The notes under the pieces are model-generated. The model saw nothing but the letters and a program-made list of their open reading frames with translations. It did no database searches and was not told the origin of the DNA. DNA of 5,124 nucleotides, taken from NCBI GenBank assembly GCA_945483525.1, contig CALYRV010000103.1:1-5124 (forward strand), given 5' to 3'. Shown here one piece after another: positions 1 through 5,060 of the stretch. How positions within the stretch are numbered: position 1 is the stretch's first letter; the number at the start of each line of letters is the position of its first letter. The translations under genes and the position numbers were made by a program. The DNA is from an uncultured Verrucomicrobiota bacterium (GTDB lineage: Bacteria > Verrucomicrobiota > Kiritimatiellia > RFP12 > UBA1067).

Positions 1-12
1 TGGGCTTTTTTG
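1..12 (+). terminator. Possible 3' end of an upstream terminator (cut by window edge)
   Basis: The window opens with TGGGC followed by six T's, which resembles the descending arm and U-tract of a rho-independent terminator reading rightward. The ascending arm would lie left of the window, so the hairpin cannot be verified. It would fit a transcription unit ending just before the rplU promoter. Confidence 0.3.
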
Positions 13-16
13 AAAA

Positions 17-35
17 CTGGGATAAATTACCCCAG
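17..35. repeat. Inverted repeat CTGGG...CCCAG upstream of the rplU promoter
   Basis: CTGGG (17-21) pairs with CCCAG (31-35). The interior also pairs (TAA with TTA) around one A-C mismatch, giving a near-palindrome of 19 bases. It is flanked by GAAAA on the left and AAAAA on the right. Read leftward it is followed by TTTT, so it could be a weak terminator for a minus-strand transcript, or an operator. The word TGGGATAA inside it (18-25) recurs at 42-49. Confidence 0.35.
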
Positions 36-70
36 AAAAAGTGGGATAAGGGTGTACTAACATCGGGTAC

Positions 71-100
71 TTGACGGATGCGGCGAGGTTTTGATATACT
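71..100 (+). promoter_or_regulatory. Sigma70-type promoter of the rplU-rpmA-prmA operon
   Basis: A -35 box TTGACG (71-76) matches the consensus at five of six positions. An 18-base spacer leads to a -10 box TATACT (95-100), which also matches at five of six and is preceded by the extended -10 dinucleotide TG at 92-93. Transcription would begin near 106-108, leaving a leader of about 70 bases before rplU. This is the strongest promoter by eye in the window, as expected for ribosomal protein genes. Confidence 0.75.
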
Positions 101-113
101 ATGCCTAATTTCA

Positions 114-147
114 GCTTTTCGTGGAGATGTTTCTCCACAAGGAAAGC
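114..147 (+). promoter_or_regulatory. Leader hairpin in the rplU mRNA, possible ribosomal-protein leader
   Basis: The apical stem GTGGAGA (121-127) pairs perfectly with TCTCCAC (132-138) around the tetraloop TGTT. After a two-base bulge (AA, 139-140), the basal stem GCTTTTC (114-120) pairs with GGAAAGC (141-147), with one G-U pair. That gives 14 base pairs starting only a few bases after the predicted transcription start. The downstream purine-rich stretch could compete, since GAAAAG (152-157) is also complementary to 115-120. Ribosomal-protein leaders with an internal bulge are a known class of autoregulatory RNA, and an L21 leader is known in Firmicutes. That this hairpin binds L21 or L27 is inference; it may only stabilise the 5' end. 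Confidence 0.55.
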
Positions 148-175
148 GAAAGAAAAGTAAGGAAAGAACATTAAA

Positions 176-490
176 ATGGAAGCATACGCAGTACTCGAAA
201 CCGGCGGCAAGCAGACGCTTGTCAAGGTCGGTGACAAGATCGAGATTGAAAAGATCGCGGTCGAAGAGGGTAAGGATGCCGAGCTCACGACCGTTCTCGC
301 GGTTTCTGACGGCACGACTCTCAAGGTTGGCAGGCCCTACGTCGAAGGCGCGAAGGTCGTCCTTTCCGTCGCTGGTGTCATTAAGGGCAAGAAGGTCATC
401 AATTTCAAGGCGAAGCGCCGTAAAGGTGAGCGTCGTCTCGTCGGTCATCGTCAGCAGCTGACCGTCGCCACCGTCAAGGCTATTGCCTAA
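176..490 (+). CDS. rplU: 50S ribosomal protein L21
   Basis: L21 is a 23S rRNA-binding protein of the large subunit. This 104-residue product has the usual family length. The N-terminus carries YAVLETGGKQ (4-13), matching the hallmark YAVIxTGGKQ. The VGDKIEIEK segment follows at 18-26, and the C-terminal rRNA-binding region has FKAKRRKGERR then GHRQ, where many homologues have RRKxYxxxxGHRQ. The start has two extra residues before the usual MYAV (MEAYAV). A purine-rich AAGGA (159-163) lies 12 bases upstream, a rather long spacing. It is the first gene of the operon and lies 19 bases before rpmA. Expression is probably set by the promoter at 71-100 and perhaps by the leader hairpin. Codon use is strongly biased (AAG, CGT, GTC), typical of a highly expressed gene. 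Confidence 0.97.
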   Translation: MEAYAVLETGGKQTLVKVGDKIEIEKIAVEEGKDAELTTVLAVSDGTTLKVGRPYVEGAKVVLSVAGVIKGKKVINFKAKRRKGERRLVGHRQQLTVATVKAIA

Positions 491-509
491 GCAGAAAGGA
501 AAATAGAAA

Positions 510-752
510 ATGGCTACTTCCGCATCTGCCCGTAACGGTCGCGATTCCAATCCGCAGTACCTCGGCGTCAAGGCCTACGACGGTCAGTTCCTCACCACGG
601 GTTCCATCATTGTCCGTCAGCGCGGCACGAAGATCCATCCCGGTAAGAACGTCGGTCAGGGTCGTGACTTTACCCTCTTCGCCCTCAAGGACGGAAAGGT
701 GAAGTTCATTAAGGACGGCAAGGTCGTCACCATCGTCGAAAAGGAGGCTTAA
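510..752 (+). CDS. rpmA: 50S ribosomal protein L27, with shortened N-terminal tail
   Basis: L27 sits near the peptidyl transferase centre of the 50S subunit, and rplU-rpmA is a near-universal gene pair. The 80-residue product carries the family core: RNGRDSN (8-14), LGVKAYDGQ (18-26), then [27 protein letters not shown], and an [11 protein letters not shown] ending. The oddity is the N-terminus. E. coli L27 begins MAHKKAGGSTRNGRDS, whereas this one begins [13 protein letters not shown], about three residues shorter and without the HKK basic cluster. The start is secure: AAAGGA (495-500) lies 9 bases upstream, and an in-frame TAG at 504-506 excludes an extension. The stop is 2 bases before the next gene, whose Shine-Dalgarno overlaps the rpmA 3' end. 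Confidence 0.97.
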   Translation: MATSASARNGRDSNPQYLGVKAYDGQFLTTGSIIVRQRGTKIHPGKNVGQGRDFTLFALKDGKVKFIKDGKVVTIVEKEA

Positions 753-754
753 TC

Positions 755-964
755 ATGGGTACTGGTCGTACACTCCGCAAGGAATCCCACGTTCGTCCTT
801 GCAAGACGCCCGCCGGTAAGGCTCGCAAGAACAAGGCCCAGCGCGCTCGCCTCGTCAAGTTCGGCATGAAGGCCGAAGACGTCGCCGCCATGGGAGATGA
901 GGCCGTTCGCGTCCTCGTTCAGCGTCCCGCGGTCGTCAAGAAGCTCGTCGCCAAGAAGGCGTAA
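755..964 (+). CDS. Small basic protein of unknown function in the ribosomal operon
   Basis: The 69-residue product is not a family I can name. Residues 1-35 are highly basic (LRKE, VRPCKTPAGKARKNKAQRARL) and look disordered or RNA-binding. Residues 32-58 form a predicted amphipathic helical part with the pattern LVKFGMKAEDVAAMGDEAV, then VLVQRPAVV, followed by a basic KKLVAKKA tail. It has the best Shine-Dalgarno of the operon, AAGGAGG (741-747), 7 bases before ATG. The gap to rpmA is 2 bases and to prmA 3 bases, so translation is probably coupled. Codon use matches the flanking ribosomal genes, which implies high expression. Size, charge and position suggest a ribosome-associated or lineage-specific ribosomal protein, but this is inference. 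It is not L35, L34 or L28 by sequence. Confidence 0.85.
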   Translation: MGTGRTLRKESHVRPCKTPAGKARKNKAQRARLVKFGMKAEDVAAMGDEAVRVLVQRPAVVKKLVAKKA

Positions 965-967
965 GCT

Positions 968-1855
968 ATGACGAAAGTCAGCTGTTCCATCCCGGAACGG
1001 TTCGTTAATCCCCTCTTCGAAGTTTTCGACGGAGGGGATTTCATTTTATCGTCTTACCGGGATATTGAGCGTCCGCTCACTGAAATGCGCATCTACTTTG
1101 AGGATGCGAAGGATACCGAGGCGGCGAAGCAGGCGCTGAAGGGCGCATTGGATATCGTGTTGGAAGACTCGCCTGAAGCCGCCCGAGATGCGGTGATCGT
1201 AGTCGAAGATGTTCCCGAGGAGGACTGGAAGTTCGCCTATCGCCGTCATTTCAAGACCGAGCTGGTGAGTCCGCGGATCTACACGGTCCCCGAGTGGGAG
1301 GCGGAGGATTTCTTCGGGAGCGGAAAGAGGCTGGCGGGTCAGATCGCGATCGTCTCCGACCCTGGCATGGCCTTCGGCACGGGCAAGCACGAGACCACCA
1401 AGGCGTGTCTTCAGTACATTGACGAACTCCTTTCTCCAACTTCTCTCTCCAACTCGTTCCTGGATATGGGTACCGGCTCTGGCATTCTTTCGATTGCCGC
1501 GGCGAAACTCGGCTGTGCGAAGGTGACGGCGTTCGACGTCGATGAGGAGGCGGTGGCGGCGGCGAAGGAGAACGCCGGGAAGAACCATGTCGAGATCGAG
1601 GTCTTTAAGTACGGACTCGGCGCGAAGGTTCGCCGCGAGCTTCCTGTCTGTGATCTCGTCGTCGCCAATATCCTCGGTCCGTTGCTCATCCGGTTCGCCG
1701 ATGAGATCGCGCCGACGGTCGGGCGTCATCTCGTGATCAGCGGCATCCTCACGGAGCTTTATCCTGAGGTCCTCGCCGCCTACACGGCGCACGGTTTCCG
1801 CGAGGTCTCGCACAAGACGATCGGCGAGTGGACGACAGGCTTGCTCGTCCGCTGA
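968..1855 (+). CDS. prmA: Ribosomal protein L11 methyltransferase
   Basis: PrmA is a cytoplasmic SAM-dependent enzyme that trimethylates amino groups of ribosomal protein L11. The 295-residue length equals the family norm (E. coli 293). An N-terminal substrate-recognition domain spans roughly residues 1-100. The linker motif DPGMAFGTGKHETT (131-144) matches the family signature DPGLAFGTGTHPTT. SAM-binding motif I is FLDMGTGSGILSI (164-176), and motif II with its acidic residue is VTAFDVDEEA (186-195, D190 or D192). The family-specific NILGPLL (234-240) corresponds to NILAxPL, and GEWTTGLL (286-293) closes the protein. GAAGG (955-959) lies 8 bases before ATG, and the gap to the preceding gene is 3 bases. 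PrmA grouped with L21/L27 is a functionally sensible but, to my knowledge, not standard arrangement. All catalytic motifs are intact. Confidence 0.95.
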   Translation: MTKVSCSIPERFVNPLFEVFDGGDFILSSYRDIERPLTEMRIYFEDAKDTEAAKQALKGALDIVLEDSPEAARDAVIVVEDVPEEDWKFAYRRHFKTELVSPRIYTVPEWEAEDFFGSGKRLAGQIAIVSDPGMAFGTGKHETTKACLQYIDELLSPTSLSNSFLDMGTGSGILSIAAAKLGCAKVTAFDVDEEAVAAAKENAGKNHVEIEVFKYGLGAKVRRELPVCDLVVANILGPLLIRFADEIAPTVGRHLVISGILTELYPEVLAAYTAHGFREVSHKTIGEWTTGLLVR

Positions 1856-1904
1856 TTTTTCGCCGCAGTTTCGGCGCCGCAACGTACGTCTCGCGATTAC
1901 CTCA

Positions 1905-1934
1905 TTCACACGAGGACGTGGAATTTGGTATAAT
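1905..1934 (+). promoter_or_regulatory. Promoter of the TerB-like/MATE-fusion operon
   Basis: The -35 box TTCACA (1905-1910, five of six matches to TTGACA) is followed by an 18-base spacer and a perfect -10 box TATAAT (1929-1934), with extended -10 TG at 1926-1927. The predicted start near 1941 leaves a leader of about 15 bases that contains the Shine-Dalgarno. An imperfect dyad overlaps the -35 and spacer: TTC-A-CACG (1905-1912) against CGTGGAA (1917-1923), with one bulged A. It could be an operator or chance. Confidence 0.72.
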
Positions 1935-1955
1935 CTATGTAAAAGGAGATTCAAG

Positions 1956-2216
1956 ATGCTGACCGCAAAAGAGAAGAGCGTCGAGTTTTGGATGCTGACG
2001 AAGGGGGTTCTGCAGGATTCCAAGGTTGATACGGATGAAGCGGTAGTGATCAAACGTTGGCTTGAAGAGCATAAGACCGGTTCTGAATTCGATGTTGCCA
2101 TCTCGAAACTTGAAGGTTTTCTTAAAGACGGTTGCATCGACCGTGTCGAGTCGAAGAATCTGATTGATTCTATCGGCTCGGTACTGGCTACGCTCCGTAA
2201 TATCAAGGACGCGTAA
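1956..2216 (+). CDS. Small helical protein with two TerB-like DG/E repeats
   Basis: The 86-residue, cytosolic, all-helical product has no signal peptide or membrane segment. It shows an internal repeat of about 37 residues: KGVLQDSKVDTDEAVVIKRWL (16-36) and EGFLKDGCIDRVESKNLIDSI (53-73). The two share G, L, D, V/I, D and E at equivalent places. This 'D-G-x-V/I-D-x-x-E' helix-turn-helix pattern resembles TerB-like domains and the related helical domain that precedes BRCT domains in some proteins. The family link is pattern-based and tentative. AAGGAG (1943-1948) lies 7 bases before ATG, so the start is well supported. Its stop is 5 bases before the MATE-fusion gene, so the two are very likely co-transcribed and translationally coupled. 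TerB-like modules often occur beside membrane-associated systems, so a cytosolic accessory role to the transporter is plausible but unproven. Confidence 0.85.
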   Translation: MLTAKEKSVEFWMLTKGVLQDSKVDTDEAVVIKRWLEEHKTGSEFDVAISKLEGFLKDGCIDRVESKNLIDSIGSVLATLRNIKDA

Positions 2217-2221
2217 GGCAT

Positions 2222-3907
2222 ATGGCTCCGTTTGGGGTCCGCCAGTTTCGCAGGCTGCTTGCGGGATGCGTGACGATTAACCTCGTCGCGTTCATTCTTG
2301 CGACGATGTCTTCGGTGCTTGCCGGGCAGGCTCTTGGAGACAAGGCACTGACTGGAGTCTCGTTGGCTTCGCCGCTATTCACTTTTGGATTCTTCCTAAT
2401 GGCGCTCATCGGGGCCGGAACCGGCATCAATTACTCGTTGCGCCGCGGCAGGCTCGACCTGGACGGAGCCGAATCGGTTTTCATGCAGGGGGTATGGACG
2501 TCTCTTGCCGGCGGGGTCGCGCTTGGTCTGATGGCCTGGCTGTTCAGAGATTCGTTCATCGCGCTGATGTCCTCGGATCCGGAAGTCGTCAATCACGCGG
2601 TGACATACTGGCGCTGGCTGCCGTTCGGATTGGCGCTGATGTGTTTCTCCGGCGTTCTCTGCAACTGCTGCTACTGCGATGGCGATACTTTCTTCGCCAC
2701 CATCGTAAGCTGCAGTCACTGCCTAGTCGCTCTCGGGGTGTCGGCCATCGCGTTGAAGTGCGGGTATGGATCATCCTCCTGTTCCCTCGGTTTCTCGATC
2801 GGATATCTTTTCGCGTTTCTGGCGTACTCGCTCCATTTTATGCGTAAGAGCAACACGTTCAGCTTCAGTTGGCGATTCTGCCTCAAGGACACCTGGGTGA
2901 TTGTAAAGACGGCGGCTGGAGACGCCACGGGATTCCTCGGAGACGTCCTCTCCTATGTGCTGTTGGGCTATGTGCTCTCCAGCTCGTTCGGCCCCAGGGC
3001 GTTGATCGGACTGCCGGTCTACGTCTTCGTGGTCGAGTCGCATTCCTTCGTCAACGGCTTTGCGTCGGCGATGCAGCCCATTGTGGCGGTTTACTACGGT
3101 GAGCGAAACGCCAGGTCGGTGCGGACCACGATGACCAACGTCTTCGTCACGCTGGTGGCGGTTTGCGGGCTGTATTCGGCGCTGCTGGTGGTGTTCCCAG
3201 AGCTGGTGCCGTCGGTGCTCGGCGTTTCGGATCCGTCGGCGGTGTTCATTGTCCGCGTGTCGGCGCTGATGATTGTGCCTGGTGCGCTGATTAACGTGCT
3301 CAACAATTATTTCCAGCTGATCGAGCACGAACGGCTGGCGGTTGCGCTTACCGTATTCTACTGGATGGTCTTTCCGGCATTGCTGATGCTTGTCTTCCCG
3401 GTGTTCGGCGATCGCTCATTCTGGTGGTGGTCGCCGGTTTCCCACTGGGCAGGGGCGGCGCTTTTTGCTGCATTCATGCTGTGGCGCTACGGGCGCAACC
3501 ATTTCCCGCTCCTGCTTGACCGTGAACGTGAGGCGGCAATCCACACCTTTGATCTCCGTCTGTGTGAGTTAGATATTGCGGCGGCAGCCGAAAGCGTGTC
3601 CAAAAAGATGCTCGGATTCGGAGTGCGCCGCGAGCTGGCGATGCGTGCTCGGCTGCTGGTCGAGGAGTCGCTGATGGTGATCAAGGAACGCAATGGCGAA
3701 AAGACGGTTTTCGCCGAAGTGACGCTGGACCTGAACGACGGAATCGTGATCACGCTTCGCGACGACGGTGTCATCTTCGATATCACCGATGCCGATGCGC
3801 GGGTGAGCGGATTGCGCACCTATCTGGTGGCAACGATGATGCAGCACCAGTCCGAGAAATCCAACATCCTCACTACCGGCTTCAATCGCAACGTCTTCCG
3901 TCTGTAA
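2222..3907 (+). CDS. MATE-type transporter fused to a histidine-kinase-like ATPase domain
   Basis: Residues 1-425 form a polytopic membrane protein of MATE/NorM type with about 11-12 hydrophobic spans. VLAGQALGDKALTGVSLASPL (32-52) matches the first-helix region of MATE proteins. GAGTGINYSLRRGRLDLDGAE (64-84) and GFASAMQPIVAVYYGERNARS (279-299) match the two pseudo-symmetric 'G...G...G.n...A' motifs of the two halves. MATE proteins export cationic drugs or metabolites using Na+ or H+ gradients; the substrate here is unknown. Residues about 440-561 form a soluble domain like the GHKL/HATPase_c_2 anti-sigma-type fold: VEESL (480-484), LRDDGVIFD (512-520, G1-like), GLRTYLV (530-536, G2-like), FNRNVFRL at the end. 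The N-box Asn expected four residues after Glu482 is Val486, so ATP binding may be weakened. A cysteine cluster (nine Cys in 141-187) is unusual. The weak AAGG (2215-2218), only 3 bases before ATG, suggests coupling to the upstream gene. Confidence 0.9.
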   Translation: MAPFGVRQFRRLLAGCVTINLVAFILATMSSVLAGQALGDKALTGVSLASPLFTFGFFLMALIGAGTGINYSLRRGRLDLDGAESVFMQGVWTSLAGGVALGLMAWLFRDSFIALMSSDPEVVNHAVTYWRWLPFGLALMCFSGVLCNCCYCDGDTFFATIVSCSHCLVALGVSAIALKCGYGSSSCSLGFSIGYLFAFLAYSLHFMRKSNTFSFSWRFCLKDTWVIVKTAAGDATGFLGDVLSYVLLGYVLSSSFGPRALIGLPVYVFVVESHSFVNGFASAMQPIVAVYYGERNARSVRTTMTNVFVTLVAVCGLYSALLVVFPELVPSVLGVSDPSAVFIVRVSALMIVPGALINVLNNYFQLIEHERLAVALTVFYWMVFPALLMLVFPVFGDRSFWWWSPVSHWAGAALFAAFMLWRYGRNHFPLLLDREREAAIHTFDLRLCELDIAAAAESVSKKMLGFGVRRELAMRARLLVEESLMVIKERNGEKTVFAEVTLDLNDGIVITLRDDGVIFDITDADARVSGLRTYLVATMMQHQSEKSNILTTGFNRNVFRL

Positions 3908-3922
3908 TCGGATGGTTGTTCG

Positions 3923-4789
3923 TTAAGCGTCGTTGTTGAAGTGCGGAGGAGAGCGGAACGTGATTGGCGGCGGATCCCGAAAGACCGAATTCGGATCCAG
4001 GTGGTGGATTATAATTCGTTCCAAGCTCGTGAAGGTGGGCGTTGAATTCGCGAGGATCATCTTGACGAGTTCGTGATGAGGCCTACTGAGTAGCGCCGAA
4101 GTCGGCTTCGGGTCGTGCGTATCGGTTGCCTGTCGGAGTTTGATTGCCATCGCCTTGTAACGCATGAGCGTCTTGTACTTCGGCGCAAGTTCTGGAAGAT
4201 TGTCTTTTATCCAGCCGCAGATGCCGCCGTTGCGACCGATAACATTTCCGTCTTCGTCGAATCGTAGGCAGTTGTCGACGTAGCATTCCAGATCCTGGAG
4301 GAGTCCACCGAGAAGGATCATGTTTTCTTTGGAATTATTACGCTTCTCCCAGGCATAGAGGAGGTCTTGCGGAGTGGGCATGGGCGCGTTCGTGCTGCGG
4401 CGATGGAGTTTGCGGCGCTCGGCGGCGAGCTGACGGCGGCGCTCGGTTTCGCGCGCGTAGTAGAAGGGGCGGCGGAGAATGCGGAGTGAGCGGGTGATTT
4501 CCTTGCGGCGCTTCGCGCGCTCTTCGGGCGTCGACCAGCGTCGATAGGCGTCGCGACACTCGATGCCGATGTCGGCCATCATGCAGCCGGCGAGCAGGAG
4601 CGGATTGAAGGTGGAGTCAAATTCGACTTCCGATGCAATCCCGAGTAGCTGGGCGAGCTCGCTTTTTCTGCGCGGACGATAGGTATGCATATCCCAATAT
4701 CGGGCGGCATGGGATTGTGCCTCACTATGAGTCCACCCATAGTTCACCGCGTACCAATAAGCTGAGTGTTTATACTTGATATTCCGCAT
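3923..4789 (-). CDS. Arg-rich protein of unknown function
   Basis: I do not recognise this family. Counted from the chosen ATG the product is 288 residues and has no signal peptide or membrane segment. The N-terminus has an aromatic segment (AYWYAVNYGWTHSEAQSHAARYW). An Arg/Lys-rich helical stretch (about 85-131) follows, likely coiled-coil or nucleic-acid binding. The best-organised part is about 158-220: LLGGLLQDLECYVDN, GRNGGICGWIKDNLPEL, then YKTLMRYKAMAIKLRQA. The spacing of the tryptophan and 'LMRYKAMA' vaguely recalls DUF3102-like phage/plasmid proteins, but this is weak. The C-terminus is Pro-rich. The frame stays open to a TTG at 4822 and has another ATG at 4796-4798. I prefer 4789 because a perfect TATAAT lies at 4799-4804, and no start has a Shine-Dalgarno. 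The stop lies 15 bases from the convergent transporter gene, with no terminator seen between. Confidence 0.78.
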   Translation of the reverse strand: MRNIKYKHSAYWYAVNYGWTHSEAQSHAARYWDMHTYRPRRKSELAQLLGIASEVEFDSTFNPLLLAGCMMADIGIECRDAYRRWSTPEERAKRRKEITRSLRILRRPFYYARETERRRQLAAERRKLHRRSTNAPMPTPQDLLYAWEKRNNSKENMILLGGLLQDLECYVDNCLRFDEDGNVIGRNGGICGWIKDNLPELAPKYKTLMRYKAMAIKLRQATDTHDPKPTSALLSRPHHELVKMILANSTPTFTSLERIIIHHLDPNSVFRDPPPITFRSPPHFNNDA

Positions 4790-4798
4790 TTCGGTCAT

Positions 4799-4807
4799 AT
4801 TATACCA
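4799..4807 (-). promoter_or_regulatory. Extended -10 promoter for the minus-strand gene
   Basis: Read on the minus strand, TG-G-TATAAT is a perfect extended -10 element. No convincing -35 is seen at 17 bases (CCGCAT, 4822-4827), which extended -10 promoters can tolerate. Transcription would begin near 4791-4792, only 2-3 bases before the ATG at 4789. This implies a leaderless or near-leaderless mRNA, consistent with the absence of a Shine-Dalgarno. Confidence 0.55.
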
Positions 4808-4811
4808 TAAA

Positions 4812-4837
4812 TGAGATTTCAATGCGGAAAAATCTCA
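4812..4837. promoter_or_regulatory. 8-bp inverted repeat, candidate operator
   Basis: TGAGATTT (4812-4819) and AAATCTCA (4830-4837) are perfect inverted repeats separated by 10 bases. They lie just upstream of the minus-strand -10 box and span the position where its -35 would be, within the intergenic region between divergent genes. This geometry fits a dimeric repressor site; the regulator is unknown and not encoded in the window. Confidence 0.45.
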
Positions 4838-4873
4838 AGGCGTTTTGCATCGTCTCTATACGCTATGGGTTTG

Positions 4874-4882
4874 TGGGATAAT
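4874..4882 (+). promoter_or_regulatory. Possible extended -10 promoter for the small lipoprotein gene
   Basis: TG-G-GATAAT matches the extended -10 consensus except for the first base of the hexamer. No clear -35 box stands at 16-18 bases upstream. The start would be near 4889, giving a leader of about 42 bases to the ATG at 4931. Confidence 0.4.
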
Positions 4883-4930
4883 TTTTTTCAATATGAGACT
4901 GCGCTATGCGAGATAAAATCGGAGGTATGC

Positions 4931-5050
4931 ATGAAGGCGTCGGTATGGGGTGGTTGTATGTGGCATGGTTGCATTATCATAATGGTCACCTCCTTGGCTG
5001 GTTGTATTGTGTTGTCTGGCGGAATGTACGATACGAACCTTGTGAGATGA
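4931..5050 (+). CDS. Tiny probable lipoprotein (39 residues)
   Basis: The start ATG has a strong Shine-Dalgarno, GGAGG (4921-4925), 5 bases upstream, which favours it over an in-frame ATG at 4811 that lacks one. The product starts MKASVWGGCMWHG, has a hydrophobic core CIIIMVTS (14-21), and then a lipobox SLAGC with Cys25 as the predicted lipidation site. Processing by the type II signal peptidase would leave a 15-residue mature peptide (CIVLSGGMYDTNLVR) anchored in a membrane. In size and layout it resembles entericidin-type or bacteriocin-release-type lipoproteins, but no sequence homology is claimed. Two further cysteines (9 and 14) lie in the signal region. The gene is divergent from the minus-strand gene and has lower GC than the operon genes. 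It could be a chance ORF; the RBS and lipobox together argue against that. Confidence 0.5.
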   Translation: MKASVWGGCMWHGCIIIMVTSLAGCIVLSGGMYDTNLVR

Positions 5051-5060
5051 AGTGGAGATG

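Noticed and set aside
78..461. 127-codon plus-strand frame overlapping rplU
   Set aside because: It is a different frame of L21, with Ser/Arg-rich low-complexity product, and starts inside the promoter region.
1861..1876. CGCCG-CAGTTT-CGGCG hairpin after prmA as a terminator
   Set aside because: The 5-bp stem is preceded, not followed, by T's on the plus strand, so it is not a standard intrinsic terminator in either direction.
1046..2221. 391-codon open frame on the minus strand opposite prmA and the TerB-like gene
   Set aside because: It is antisense to well-supported genes, Arg/Leu-rich without recognisable motifs, and open only because of the GC-rich third positions of the plus-strand genes.
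2771..3328. 185-codon minus-strand frame opposite the transporter
   Set aside because: The His/Arg-rich product is typical of an antisense shadow, and the opposite strand carries clear MATE motifs.
3971..3996. Paired GGATCC sites with flanking inverted bases
   Set aside because: They lie inside the minus-strand coding region, encode Asp-Pro and similar residues, and need a bulge to pair.
4811..5050. 79-codon version of the lipoprotein frame starting at 4811
   Set aside because: There is no Shine-Dalgarno at that ATG, and it would bury the signal peptide and run through the inverted repeat and candidate promoter; the start at 4931 is far better.
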